Shown: positions 53,179-62,317, counted from the first letter of the stretch. The stretch: DNA of 64,000 nt from JAJPHW01 sp963799065 (GCA_963799065.1 CAWCVJ010000001.1:2542001-2606000); one strand, 5' to 3'. Notes: a model not told the origin generated them from the sequence alone. Program-made: numbers and translations.

Positions 53179-54510
53179 ATGGGCCTGTTTGAAGCGCTGC
53201 CCCGGAACGATCATGCCACCGATCGCACGCGTCCTCTGGCTGATCGCATGCGCCCGCGCACCCTCGATGAATACGCCGGCCAAGAACATCTCGTCGGCCC
53301 CGGCAAGCCGCTGAGAGTGCAAATCGAGCGCGACGACCTCGGCTCGCTGATTTTCTGGGGTCCTCCTGGAACGGGCAAGACAACTCTTGCTCAGATCATT
53401 GCTCGCCTGACCAAAGCCGAGTTCATCGAATTCTCCGCCGTTCTGGCCGGCATCAAGGAAATCAAGCAGGTGATGAGCGAGGCCGAACGCGCCCGCCAAT
53501 ATGGCACGCGTACGATTGTCTTCATCGACGAAATCCATCGCTTCAATAAGGCCCAGCAGGACGCTTTCCTGCCTCACGTAGAAAAAGGCAACATCCGGCT
53601 GATCGGCGCGACCACCGAAAATCCATCGTTCGAAATTATCTCAGCATTGCTTTCGCGCAGCCGCGTTTATGTTTTGCAGCCACTGACCGAAGCGCAAATC
53701 GTCACTCTACTCAAGCGGGCCCTCGCGGATAAGGAGCGCGGGTTGGGCGAGCTTAAGCTGTCGGCCTCAGACGAATCGCTAAGCCGCATCGCCATCTACG
53801 CCAGCGGAGACGCCCGCAGCGCCTACAACGTCCTCGAAGTCGCTGCCGGACTGGCGAGTCAGAAAGGCGGAGTCATCGGCGAAGATATCGTTCAGGAAGC
53901 GGTGCAGAAACGCATTCTGCTTTATGACAAATCCGGCGAAGAGCACTACAACATCATTTCCGCGCTGCATAAATCCGTCCGCAACAGCGATCCCGACGCC
54001 GCGCTCTACTGGCTGGGACGAATGCTGGAAGCGGGCGAAGACGCCATGTACATCGCGCGACGAGTCGTGCGCATGGCCGTCGAAGACATCGGGCTTGCTG
54101 AACCCAACGCGCTTGCCCTATGCATGGCCGCCCGCGATGCCGTGGACTTCCTGGGCATGCCGGAAGGAAATCTCGCGCTCGCGCAAGCTGTCGTCTATCT
54201 CGCTGTGGCGCCCAAGTCGAATGCGCTCTACACCGCCTACAGAGCCGTGCAACAAGACGTCGAGCAAACTGCCGCCGAAGGCGTCCCTTTGCACCTGCGA
54301 AATGCTCCCACCGGATTAATGAAAGGTCTGGGCTACGGCCGCAACTATCAGTACGCCCACGATCTAGAATCCAAAGTCGCCGACATGCAATGTCTGCCCG
54401 ACAGCTTGCGCGACCGCGTCTATTACCAGCCGACGAACGAAGGAGTAGAGAAACGCATCCGCGAACGCTTGGAAGAGATCAAGCGCATTCGCGGAATTAA
54501 GCGGGAGTGA
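53179..54510 (+). CDS. rarA: Replication-associated recombination protein RarA (MgsA)
   Basis: AAA+ ATPase acting at stalled replication forks. The 443 residues include PLADRMRPRTLDEYAGQEHL, Walker A GPPGTGKTT (about 57-65), Walker B FIDEIHRFNK, sensor ATTENPSFE and a C-terminal tetramerisation region (LHLRNAPTGLMKGLGYG). This distinguishes it from RuvB and clamp loaders. The 3' end overlaps the convergent CPBP gene by 14 bases. Confidence 0.95.
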   Translation: MGLFEALPRNDHATDRTRPLADRMRPRTLDEYAGQEHLVGPGKPLRVQIERDDLGSLIFWGPPGTGKTTLAQIIARLTKAEFIEFSAVLAGIKEIKQVMSEAERARQYGTRTIVFIDEIHRFNKAQQDAFLPHVEKGNIRLIGATTENPSFEIISALLSRSRVYVLQPLTEAQIVTLLKRALADKERGLGELKLSASDESLSRIAIYASGDARSAYNVLEVAAGLASQKGGVIGEDIVQEAVQKRILLYDKSGEEHYNIISALHKSVRNSDPDAALYWLGRMLEAGEDAMYIARRVVRMAVEDIGLAEPNALALCMAARDAVDFLGMPEGNLALAQAVVYLAVAPKSNALYTAYRAVQQDVEQTAAEGVPLHLRNAPTGLMKGLGYGRNYQYAHDLESKVADMQCLPDSLRDRVYYQPTNEGVEKRIRERLEEIKRIRGIKRE

Positions 54511-55498
54511 TCGAAGCGACCGGCGAATCACGCCGTGGAATTTGCCGAAGGGTTAGGACGATAATCAGGGTCGCAACGGCGAGAATTGCGAGAACATAGA
54601 CGCTGCCTTCGGGCCCAGTCGTCCCTCCACTCAACAATGGCTTGCCGAGTGGGTGCGTCGCGAAAAGATGATGTTGCACCATCAGCCCGCTGTCGGGCAC
54701 ACCGTAGAGAAAAGACTGCGCCCAATCCCACGCGGCGTGAAAACCAACCGCCCACCACAGTGACCCAGTCCGCCACAAACTCAAACAAAAGACCAATCCG
54801 ACCAGACCGGCGGCCCACTCCCCAATCGGCGATTCTCCAGGGTTGCTGCTGTGTCCGAGTCCGAACAGGAATGAAAAGATCACAGCCGAAGTCCAGAAGC
54901 TCAGCGCCTCGGCGTTTCGCATTTTGAATAGCGACCGGTAAATTCCAGCCAGGCCCCGGGTAAGCGTGTACTGAACGTAGCCGCGGGTTACGTACTCCTC
55001 AAACAGTCCTACGAAAAGAAACCCGACAAACCAGAGGGCACCGTACCGTAGGACATCACCGCCGAACAGGAGGCGTTTATCGATGACCAACAATCCGGTC
55101 TTCCAGAGTGTCAGAACCAGCAACGAGAGGCAGGTAACGCCCCAGCCCAATCCAGCCAAAAAATGTGCGAACCTTCGGCCATCGCCAAAGCCGTACGCGC
55201 CCGCGGGACGACGCTCAATCTTCGACATGACCCAGGCGGCAAACAGTATGACGCAGAAATTGAGACCCTCCACGGTGATCCCTGACAGGGGTGAAATTTC
55301 CGTGCCCATGGCAAGTTTAGGTGCGTGAAATCTGCGCGCCAGAAAACTGATCGGAAAACTTATTGCGGCGCAAATCGCGAAAAAGATGAGCAGACTCCAG
55401 CCCGCGCGCAGCCCGTCTTGGCCAATGAAAATCGTACGCAGCAGCGGCGGCTTCGGACCAGGAATTGGTGCGGCGATCAGCGTTGCGTCAGAATTCAT
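54497..55498 (-). CDS. CPBP-family intramembrane metalloprotease
   Basis: A 333-residue protein with about eight membrane helices of the Rce1/CaaX-protease-like family. The motifs are EEYVTRGYVQ (EExxxR), FGLGHSSNP (FxxxH), and HAAWDW near residue 254, all supporting catalytic competence. Substrates of bacterial members are mostly unknown. ATG at 55498 has GGAGG six bases upstream. Confidence 0.9.
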   Translation of the reverse strand: MNSDATLIAAPIPGPKPPLLRTIFIGQDGLRAGWSLLIFFAICAAISFPISFLARRFHAPKLAMGTEISPLSGITVEGLNFCVILFAAWVMSKIERRPAGAYGFGDGRRFAHFLAGLGWGVTCLSLLVLTLWKTGLLVIDKRLLFGGDVLRYGALWFVGFLFVGLFEEYVTRGYVQYTLTRGLAGIYRSLFKMRNAEALSFWTSAVIFSFLFGLGHSSNPGESPIGEWAAGLVGLVFCLSLWRTGSLWWAVGFHAAWDWAQSFLYGVPDSGLMVQHHLFATHPLGKPLLSGGTTGPEGSVYVLAILAVATLIIVLTLRQIPRRDSPVASITPA

Positions 55499-55527
55499 GA
55501 GCGTCCTCCAACGGTTAGGTTAGCCGC

Positions 55528-56679
55528 TTAGTCCTTTTCCTTCTCGGTCTTCTGCTTGAACTGCCGCATCGCAAGCTTCCGAATGGTCTCTGATACCTCT
55601 TTATTTCCCGCGATCGCCTTGAGGTCGTTGACCATGAGGTTCTTCATCAAGCCTAGTGCGACATCCAGTGGTACGCGAGGATTCGCCACCAGGTTCCGAG
55701 TAATGATGTAATTCTTGGCGAATTTGCGCTTCATCGGGATGGCGCGCAGCACGGCCTCCAACACATTCTTCTGGCTGGCGATCTTTTCCACCTCGCCGTC
55801 GCTAATTTTAGGAGAATCGAGGACTGCTAACGCCACGATTTTTGTGCCATCGCGTATCAGCATCGAGCGCTCTTCTTTTGTTCCCTTCATTGCCAGCTGG
55901 ATGCGTCCCGTGATATTCAAGCGCGCGATTTTTTGCAGCGTGCTGCCCCCGCGTTCCGGCTCGGCGGCTTTCCTCGGAGCTGCCGCGGCCGGGACTGGCG
56001 CTTCCACAGCTGCATCAACTTCGGCGAGCACTTCATGAATCCCGCCGAGGGGCTGGAACGGCTTGTCACCTTCCGCCGCGATCTCCGCTTGATGCTCCGT
56101 CAAGAAAGCCGCGACTTCGGGATCGGCCGCAGGATCGTCCAGCGCCGGATCGCTTGGCTCAGGCGCAGTAACTGCCTCGGCCGGGACTTCTTCCTTGGCA
56201 AACAAAGCCGCCACCGGCCCATGCAAGTTCAGTTTCTGTGGAGATAACGCGATTAACTTCGGATTGCGCTTGGCTCCAGCCCGAATCTTCTCCGACTGCT
56301 GAGCGCGATTCGATTGCACGATCAGCGCCAAGGCCTCCGGTGACGCCTCCGACGCAAGCTGCGCCAGAACGACTTCGGAAACACTGTCGTTCTCCAACAG
56401 CGATAGCAATAGCGGCAACCGCAAATTCTTTACGTTGGCAAGATACTCCAGAACTTCACGCGGTGCGTTTCGATCCGCGGCGACGGCTCTTGCGGAAGTT
56501 TCGTCCCACCCCGCCAGCGTCATCGAAGCCTGCTCGGCGAACACCTTGTTGTGGAGCGCGAGATAAACCAGAATTTCGATCATCTCCGAAGCCGGCAGGG
56601 ACAACGATCCCTTCGCCGCCGACCGCACCACGCTCGCGGGCGCCTCGGACGCTCGAATTAGTTCGATCATCTTCTTCAT
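55528..56679 (-). CDS. Conserved hypothetical helical-repeat protein
   Basis: An unrecognised 383-residue cytoplasmic protein, apparently all-helical. The N-terminal part has short repeats like VLEYLANVKNLRLPLLLSLLEND and VVLAQLASEASPEALALIV, which resemble HEAT or DUF2336-like units. A Pro/Ala/Glu-rich linker (about 185-250) separates a C-terminal basic helical domain (IARLNITGRIQLAMKGTKEER, cited in part). ATG at 56679 has AGG nine bases upstream. It follows the HD hydrolase by ten bases, so the two are cotranscribed. Confidence 0.75.
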   Translation of the reverse strand: MKKMIELIRASEAPASVVRSAAKGSLSLPASEMIEILVYLALHNKVFAEQASMTLAGWDETSARAVAADRNAPREVLEYLANVKNLRLPLLLSLLENDSVSEVVLAQLASEASPEALALIVQSNRAQQSEKIRAGAKRNPKLIALSPQKLNLHGPVAALFAKEEVPAEAVTAPEPSDPALDDPAADPEVAAFLTEHQAEIAAEGDKPFQPLGGIHEVLAEVDAAVEAPVPAAAAPRKAAEPERGGSTLQKIARLNITGRIQLAMKGTKEERSMLIRDGTKIVALAVLDSPKISDGEVEKIASQKNVLEAVLRAIPMKRKFAKNYIITRNLVANPRVPLDVALGLMKNLMVNDLKAIAGNKEVSETIRKLAMRQFKQKTEKEKD

Positions 56680-56689
56680 GAGCCGAAGC

Positions 56690-57313
56690 CTATTTGCGTT
56701 GCATAGCTTTGCGCCGCCGCTCACGAGGGCCAGCCAGCGCGCTCAATTCCCGCACTACTCGAATCAATTCATTCACAATTCGATTGGGACGCGTCCGCGC
56801 AAACTCCCGCGCCAGCGCCCGGTAGTACCAGAGCGTGCCCTCGCGCTTTCCCGCAAAACGATCCCAAACTTCCTCGCCGATCTGGCGGTAGTCGGTGAGA
56901 ATCGAGCGCGCATTGTGCAATTTATCCGCAGCCGAAACCAACCTGACTTCGGCATTTGCGTGTCGCAGGTGTTTGATGTAGTCCTCCTTGCGCGCCCGCC
57001 AGGGCGGCTTCGGAGTCTGATCGGTGTCGGTGCAACCCTCCACGACATGAGCCACGCGCTTGCCGAATCGCCGCCTTACTTCCTTGAGCATGGGCGCACC
57101 CCCGCAATCCTCGACAACATCATGCAGCAGCGCTGCGATAGCCAAGTCTTCATCGCCCCCCGCTTCGAGCACGAGGCCGGCCACGATCAGCAAATGAGAA
57201 ATATAGGGAGCTTGCGTTTTCTTGCGAGTCTGGCCGGCATGTTTCTGCGAAGCAAACGTCAGCGCCCGATCGAAGCGTGGACCGAGTTTCACCAGCGATT
57301 TCTTGGCCGTCAT
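56690..57313 (-). CDS. HD-domain hydrolase, SpoT/MESH1-like
   Basis: A 207-residue metal-dependent phosphohydrolase resembling the ppGpp hydrolase half of RelA/SpoT. The metal site is H...HD...D: FASQKHAGQTRKKTQAPYISHLL, LLHDVVEDCGG (HD pair), and AADKLHNARSI. No synthetase or ACT/TGS domain is present. Starts: ATG at 57313 is preferred to a TTG six codons earlier. It is transcribed between prfB and the helical-repeat gene. Confidence 0.87.
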   Translation of the reverse strand: MTAKKSLVKLGPRFDRALTFASQKHAGQTRKKTQAPYISHLLIVAGLVLEAGGDEDLAIAALLHDVVEDCGGAPMLKEVRRRFGKRVAHVVEGCTDTDQTPKPPWRARKEDYIKHLRHANAEVRLVSAADKLHNARSILTDYRQIGEEVWDRFAGKREGTLWYYRALAREFARTRPNRIVNELIRVVRELSALAGPRERRRKAMQRK

Positions 57314-57345
57314 AGGCACAACACTATACAACGAAACTGGAAACT

Positions 57346-58450
57346 CTACGACTGCTTTTCTCCGCGCCGCATTCGCAAATACGCGTTGATGAAAGGCTTA
57401 AGATCGCCGTCCATCACCCGATCCACATCCCCCACTTCCGTTTTCGTGCGGTGATCTTTGATCATGCGGTAAGGCTGCATTACATACGACCGAATCTGCG
57501 ATCCGAAATCGATGTCGAGTTTCGAGTCTTCGATCTTACGCGTGAGCTCGCGCTTCTTCTCCAACTCCATCTCGTAGATCTTCGACCGCAGCATGCTCAT
57601 CGCCCGATCTTTATTCTTGTGCTGCGAGCGCTCATTCTGGCAAGCCGCGACTAGGCCGGTAGGAATGTGCGTGAGCCGCACCGCGGAATCCGTCGTATTC
57701 ACGTGCTGTCCACCCTTGCCGCTGGAACGATACGTATCGACGCGCAAATCTTCCGGACGGATAATGACCTCAATGCTGTCGTCGATCTCCGGCGAGACGA
57801 ACACGCTGGCAAATGAAGTATGCCGCCGCTTGGCCTGATCGAAGGGAGAGATCCGCACCAGCCGATGAACGCCTATCTCACTGGTCAAGAGGCCAAAGGC
57901 ATATTCGCCGTTAACCGCAAACGTTGCCGACTTGATCCCCGCTTCTTCACCCGGCTGATAGTCGTATAGTACCGTCTCAAACTTCTGCTTCTCCGCCCAT
58001 CGCATATACATGCGCATCAGCATCTCTGCCCAATCCTGCGACTCGGTGCCACCCGCCCCCGGATGAATCGTCATGATCGCGTTGCGCATGTCGTTGTCGC
58101 CGGAGAGCAGCGTCTCTGTTTCCAAACGATCAACCAACTCTCGCAGCGTGTCGATCTCGCGGCGCAGGTCCGCTTCGACGTTTTCGCCTTCGCGCGCCAG
58201 ATCAAAGTAGGCGGAGATGTCCGCGCTGCGGCGTCTCAAGTCGGCCTCGGTGGTCAGCATATCTTCGAGGCGCTTCTTCTCGCGCATGACGGTCTGGGAC
58301 TTTTGCGGATTCGACCAGAGATTGGAATCCGCCGCTTGCTTCTCGATGACGGCTAGCTGCGGGCGCAGTTTGTCGCCGTCAAAGATACTCCTGAAGTTCG
58401 CCGACTTTACCCTTCAACGGTGCGTATTCGTGTTCTAACTCTTCGATCAT
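57346..58450 (-). CDS. prfB: Peptide chain release factor 2 with programmed +1 frameshift
   Basis: Terminates translation at UGA and UAA. The first 23 codons start at ATG 58450 and end in CTT TGA C. A +1 shift at 58381 joins GAC (58380) to the long frame, giving about 367 residues, the normal RF2 length. Motifs: SPF tripeptide in RISPFDQAKRR and GGQ in SSGKGGQHVN. An AGGAG lies just before the shift site, as in most RF2 genes. The frame without the shift begins at 58287 and lacks domain 1. The 5' end overlaps lnt by 44 bases. Confidence 0.93.
58378..58390 (-). promoter_or_regulatory. RF2 autoregulatory frameshift site
   Basis: On the minus strand: an internal Shine-Dalgarno-like AGGAG (just before TAT), then CTT-TGA-C, the in-frame UGA at 58381-58379. 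When RF2 is scarce, the ribosome slips by one base and makes more RF2. Confidence 0.92.
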
Positions 58451-60047
58451 CAATAGTTTTTTCTTCCGTCCAAAAAGTGAAGCGCGCAATCAGCGCGACT
58501 AGCGTAATTATGGCACAGAGGTAGGCGAACCAGTCTCCGTAGCGCGTATAGAAAGTGGTGACGTCCGAGAGCGCATAGGGCGCGTCCAGCGATCCGCGAA
58601 TCTTGCGCGGCATCGATCCTGCGATTCTTCCATAGGGATCGATCGACGCCGTCACTCCTGTGTTCGTGTCGCGCAGCAACCAGCGCGCGTTTTCGACCGC
58701 CCGCATGCGCGCCTGCCTCAGATGTTGCGCGAAAGCGCCGCTGTCTCCATACCATCCATCATTCGAAATGTTGACGAATACTTGAGCGCCCTGCTCCGCC
58801 TTTCGTCGAACTTCATCCGGAAAAATCGACTCATAGCAGATAAACACTCCCAGCTTCTTTCCGCCCGCGTCTAAAGGCGATGCGGACGTTCCGTGGGTGA
58901 AATCGCCTACTTCCTTCGTCAATCCGCCAGCGAAGCTGAAAATACTTTCGAAAGGAACATACTCGCCAAACGGAACCAGATGCATCTTGTCGTAACGCGC
59001 CGTGAACTCGCCAGTCGGACTAATCAGCTCCGCCGAGTTGTAGACCGTCTGGGTATGTTCCAGGCTCACTTTGGTGCTGTCGATGCCGATCATCCCGATC
59101 AGCAGCCAGGCATGAGACTTTTCAGCCACGTCCGCAAGACTCGAATGTAAAACAGGATCGCTGGTGAAAAACGGCGCCGGAGACTCCGGCCACACAATTA
59201 AATCCGGCTGACGCGGCTCGGTTCTGCCGACCGGCATCAAGCTGATGCCGTCAAATTCTTTCAGCGTACGGGTGAAATGTTCTTTCGTCCAGGTCACGTT
59301 GTCGCCGACCGGAAGATCCTGCTGCACCAGTCGCGCGGTGTGATCGGCCACCGAAGGCGGCGCCGGAATCCATCGTCCGCCCTGCAACACAACCGCTGCA
59401 GCAAACGCGGCAATCAGCAACTTCTTGCGGGCCTCGCGGCGCAACAAAAATGCGCTGGCAAAGGCCGCATTCACAACCATGATTTCGAACGAAATGCCGT
59501 ACACTCCAGTCACCGTCGCAATCCGTGCCAACGGAATGTTGTCCACCTGACAGATGCCGAGCAAGTCCCAGGGAAACGCAGTGATGCGCGTGCGCGCCAA
59601 TTCGACCCCAATCCACACCACGGGCGAAAGCAGCAGAGCCCGACTGCTGAACGCCTTCTTGCTGGCGAGCAGCCCGATCAGCAATCCAAACAATCCGTGA
59701 TAGAGCGCGAGATATAAACAAAATAGAAACACTACCCCGGCGGCGGCAAGAGTCCCCATGCCGCCGTACTGCCGCATGGTGCTGAATATCCAGTAGCAAG
59801 TTCCCGCATACCAAAGAATTCCGCAAACATAAGCGAGCAGAAATGCCTGCCCCGGGGTCGCCGGCAAAAGATGAATCCCTTCGGTAAGTTGCAGCGTATT
59901 CGGCCTGCGCGCTCGCAGCAGCGCAACCAGAAGAGGAGCCGTCGCCACCCAACACAGCATGTACAGATTGGGCAGGGGAAAAATCAGCACTTGTAGCGCA
60001 GCCGAGACTACGACGAACAGCCAAGCGTCCTGATGAATGCGTCCCAA
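58407..60047 (-). CDS. lnt: Apolipoprotein N-acyltransferase Lnt
   Basis: Inner-membrane enzyme that adds the third acyl chain to lipoproteins. The 546 residues have about seven membrane helices at the N-terminus and a last helix at the end. The nitrilase-like domain carries the triad Glu (WPESPAPFF), Lys (YDKMHLVPFGEYVP) and Cys (GVFICYESIFPDE). The start is TTG at 60047 and no ATG competes. The 3' end overlaps the prfB start by 44 bases, so the two may be cotranscribed. Confidence 0.95.
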   Translation of the reverse strand: MGRIHQDAWLFVVVSAALQVLIFPLPNLYMLCWVATAPLLVALLRARRPNTLQLTEGIHLLPATPGQAFLLAYVCGILWYAGTCYWIFSTMRQYGGMGTLAAAGVVFLFCLYLALYHGLFGLLIGLLASKKAFSSRALLLSPVVWIGVELARTRITAFPWDLLGICQVDNIPLARIATVTGVYGISFEIMVVNAAFASAFLLRREARKKLLIAAFAAAVVLQGGRWIPAPPSVADHTARLVQQDLPVGDNVTWTKEHFTRTLKEFDGISLMPVGRTEPRQPDLIVWPESPAPFFTSDPVLHSSLADVAEKSHAWLLIGMIGIDSTKVSLEHTQTVYNSAELISPTGEFTARYDKMHLVPFGEYVPFESIFSFAGGLTKEVGDFTHGTSASPLDAGGKKLGVFICYESIFPDEVRRKAEQGAQVFVNISNDGWYGDSGAFAQHLRQARMRAVENARWLLRDTNTGVTASIDPYGRIAGSMPRKIRGSLDAPYALSDVTTFYTRYGDWFAYLCAIITLVALIARFTFWTEEKTIDDRRVRTRIRTVEG

Positions 60048-60092
60048 GAGTCAGGATAGCAAACGCGGCGAGCCCGCCACATGAAAGGCGCA

Positions 60093-60137
60093 GTCGTCCC
60101 GAAGGCCCCGCGCTCTCTCCAGCGGGACAAGGGATCT
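60093..60137 (+). repeat. Dispersed 45-bp intergenic repeat, copy B
   Basis: Matches 44896-44940 at 37/45 positions. It begins GTCGTCCCGAAG. It lies between lnt and the tRNA promoter. Confidence 0.75.
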
Positions 60138-60172
60138 GGCGTGCGAGATCCGAGGCCTCTCACAATCCTTTT

Positions 60173-60202
60173 TGGACAACCCCAGCCCGCCTTCGTTATA
60201 AT
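60173..60202 (+). promoter_or_regulatory. Sigma-70 promoter of the tRNA operon
   Basis: -35 TGGACA (60173-60178; TTGACA with one mismatch), an 18-base spacer, and a perfect -10 TATAAT (60197-60202). The predicted start is near 60209, about 11 bases before tRNA-Gly. Confidence 0.75.
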
Positions 60203-60219
60203 CTGAATTCTGCCGGTAA

Positions 60220-60294
60220 GCGGGAGTAGCTCAGTGGTAGAGCGCGACCTTGCCAAGGTCGATGTCGCGGGTTCGACCCCCGTCTCCCGCTCCA
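60220..60294 (+). tRNA. tRNA-Gly (GCC)
   Basis: Full cloverleaf: acceptor GCGGGAG/CTCCCGC, anticodon stem CGACC/GGTCG with loop TTGCCAA (anticodon GCC at 60252-60254), T-loop GTTCGA, and an encoded CCA end after U73. Confidence 0.98.
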
Positions 60295-60356
60295 ACAATC
60301 TTCCCTCAACAACGCGGTAGACTTTTTCCGCCGCGAAAGCTAACGTAGTGAACAGG

Positions 60357-60431
60357 GGCGCGGTACCCAAGTGGTAAGGGAGAGGTCTGCAAAACCTTTA
60401 TGCGTCGGTTCGATCCCGACCCGCGCCTCCA
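60357..60431 (+). tRNA. tRNA-Cys (GCA)
   Basis: Acceptor GGCGCGG/CCGCGCC, anticodon stem GAGGT/ACCTT with loop CTGCAAA (anticodon GCA at 60389-60391), T-loop GTTCGA, U73 discriminator (required by CysRS) and encoded CCA. It lies 62 bases after tRNA-Gly and is probably cotranscribed. Confidence 0.98.
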
Positions 60432-60519
60432 ATTTCTTCGTTAGCTACCTCGACCGTACGAAACTAAATCGCCGCCGTAGTGAACGCTTCCAGCAGCATC
60501 GAATTCGCCAAGCAAAGCA

Positions 60520-60747
60520 TCATTGCACCGCACTCGCCCCATCGCCCTCGCGCATGCCGATCTTGTAGCGCTTCAGTTTGCGGTAGAGCGTGGCGCGGCT
60601 GATCCCCAGCATCTTTCCGGCTTGATTCTTGTCGCCGTGTACTTGATCGAACACACGCTGAATCATTACTCGCTCGACGTACTCCAAGTCGGTAGAGTTC
60701 AAGCCCGACGCATAATCCGTCGGCGAGGAGATCTCGCGGTTGGCCAC
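60520..60747 (-). pseudogene. Detached Fis-type DNA-binding end of the NtrC activator
   Basis: About 75 residues in the frame one base off from the upstream activator gene. It has the normal C-terminal helix-turn-helix: DLEYVERVMIQRVFDQ, NQAGKMLGISRATLYRKLKRY. In intact NtrC proteins this joins the AAA+ domain through a linker. The sequence in both frames reads naturally around 60744-60752. A single missing base there (GAG-GTG to GAG-TGG) would explain the split. It could be a mutation or a sequencing error. Confidence 0.8.
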
Positions 60748-61925
60748 TCCTGGGTCAGCGCGGGCGGCAAGTCGGCAAGATCGATGGTGCTGTGGTCGCC
60801 CAGAGCCACAGCACGCTCCACGCAGTTCTCCAGCTCGCGAACATTGCCCGGCCAATCGTAATCCATTAAACACTTCATGGCGCCATGGGTGACGTGCATC
60901 GACTCACCCGGTGCGTAGCGATTCAGAAACCAGTTCACCAGAATCGGGATGTCCGACCGGCGATCGCGCAACGCAGGTACGTGAACCGCGACCACGTTCA
61001 GGCGAAAGAATAAGTCTTTACGAAAACTGCCCTTACGGTACTCCGCTTCGAGATCGCGATTGGTGGCGGCGATCACGCGGACATCCACTCGCACCTCATT
61101 ATTGCTTCCGACTGGGCGTACTTCTTTCTCCTGCAAAACCCGCAGCAGCTTGGCTTGCAGCTCCAGCGGCAACTCGCCAATTTCATCGAGGAAAATTGTG
61201 CCGCCATTGGCGGATTGAAATAATCCGTCTTTCGCCTTCAGCGCGCCTGTGAAGGCGCCTTTCTCATAACCAAAGAGTTCGCTCTCGATCAGGGTAGGCA
61301 CCAGCGAGCCGCAATCCACGGCGACAAACGGTGAGGCTGCATAGGAGCCGCGAAAGTGAATTGCCCGCGCCACCAACTCTTTTCCGGTTCCGCTTTCGCC
61401 TGTGATCAACACCGGGGTGCGCGTGTCTTTCAATCGCGAGATCATGCGCAATACATCTTGCAACTTGCCCGAGACCCCGACAATCCCATGCAAATCGGTT
61501 TCGTTGGCTACGCGATCGCGCAAGAATTGATTTTCGTCCACCAGACGAATCTTGTCCGCCAGCCGTCGCAGAAACATGCGCAACTCTTCCAGAGGAGAGA
61601 ACGGTTTGCTGATGTAATCGTATGCCCCCAGCTTCATGGCCTGGACAGCGGTCTCGACCGATCCATGCCCGGTCATCACCGCGACTTCGGTGCGCGGATA
61701 TTGTTTTTTCACCTGCTCCAGAAATTCGAGGCCTGACATTTTCGGCATCACCATGTCAGTCAGGATGATATGCGCTGGCTCTTCTTCCATGAGGGCGAGC
61801 GCGGATTCGCCGCAATCGGCTTCCAGGCAGTGAAATCCCAGCGCCTCTCCCACGGTCCCACATAAGCGGCGAATGCTTTGTTCGTCGTCGACAATCAACA
61901 GCCGGATGCGGAGGTCTTCGCTCAC
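60699..61925 (-). CDS. NtrC-type sigma-54 response regulator, frameshifted before HTH
   Basis: A 408-residue activator. The receiver (about 8-125) has Asp in ILTDMVMPKMSG and Lys in YDYISKPFSP. The AAA+ domain has Walker A GESGTGKE, the sigma-54 contact loop ESELFGYEKGAFTGA, Walker B TIFLDEIGELP, and WPGNVRELENCVERAVAL. It ends in an unrelated Arg-rich tail (PRRRIMRRA) because the frame shifts near 60746; the Fis-like domain lies in the next frame. As read, it could not bind DNA specifically. The ATGA overlap with the upstream receiver gene is intact. Confidence 0.9.
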   Translation of the reverse strand: MSEDLRIRLLIVDDEQSIRRLCGTVGEALGFHCLEADCGESALALMEEEPAHIILTDMVMPKMSGLEFLEQVKKQYPRTEVAVMTGHGSVETAVQAMKLGAYDYISKPFSPLEELRMFLRRLADKIRLVDENQFLRDRVANETDLHGIVGVSGKLQDVLRMISRLKDTRTPVLITGESGTGKELVARAIHFRGSYAASPFVAVDCGSLVPTLIESELFGYEKGAFTGALKAKDGLFQSANGGTIFLDEIGELPLELQAKLLRVLQEKEVRPVGSNNEVRVDVRVIAATNRDLEAEYRKGSFRKDLFFRLNVVAVHVPALRDRRSDIPILVNWFLNRYAPGESMHVTHGAMKCLMDYDWPGNVRELENCVERAVALGDHSTIDLADLPPALTQEWPTARSPRRRIMRRA

Positions 61926-62317
61926 GCCATCCGCCTCATGGTTTGTTCGATCACCAGGATGAACTGTTGCACTAAGAAGGGCTTCTCCACACAGGGCGCG
62001 CCAGTCTTTTCCAAAATCGCAACCGTTTCTTCATTCGCAATGTCCCCGGTGATAAACACGACCCGATCGGCAAGATCGGGACGATGCTTCGAAATCCAGG
62101 CATGAACATCGGCGCCGTCGACGCCGCCCGGCGTTCGCATGTCGGACACCACTCCCAGGAATTGCCCATCCACGAGCAATTGCAGACCCTCCACGCCGGA
62201 GGCCGCGGAAACGACGGCATACCCATTACGTTCCAGCGTGGCGCGGACATACGCCATGACGGCAGGCTCGTCTTCAATCAGCAGAATCGGGAGCGGTGTG
62301 GAAATAGATTGTGTCAT
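61922..62317 (-). CDS. Stand-alone response regulator receiver protein
   Basis: A 131-residue single receiver domain. Phospho-Asp is in GVVSDMRTPGG, with the acidic pair in LLIEDEPA, Thr in VFITGD and Lys in VEKPF. There is no output domain, so it probably acts as a phosphorelay or feedback element for the kinase next to it. It overlaps the kinase stop and the NtrC start by four bases each (ATGA), so the three genes are translationally coupled. Confidence 0.92.
   Translation of the reverse strand: MTQSISTPLPILLIEDEPAVMAYVRATLERNGYAVVSAASGVEGLQLLVDGQFLGVVSDMRTPGGVDGADVHAWISKHRPDLADRVVFITGDIANEETVAILEKTGAPCVEKPFLVQQFILVIEQTMRRMA

Noticed and set aside
60008..60370. Minus-strand open frame of 120 codons across the tRNA genes
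   Set aside because: It is antisense to tRNA-Gly and its promoter. Such frames are a known source of spurious protein entries.
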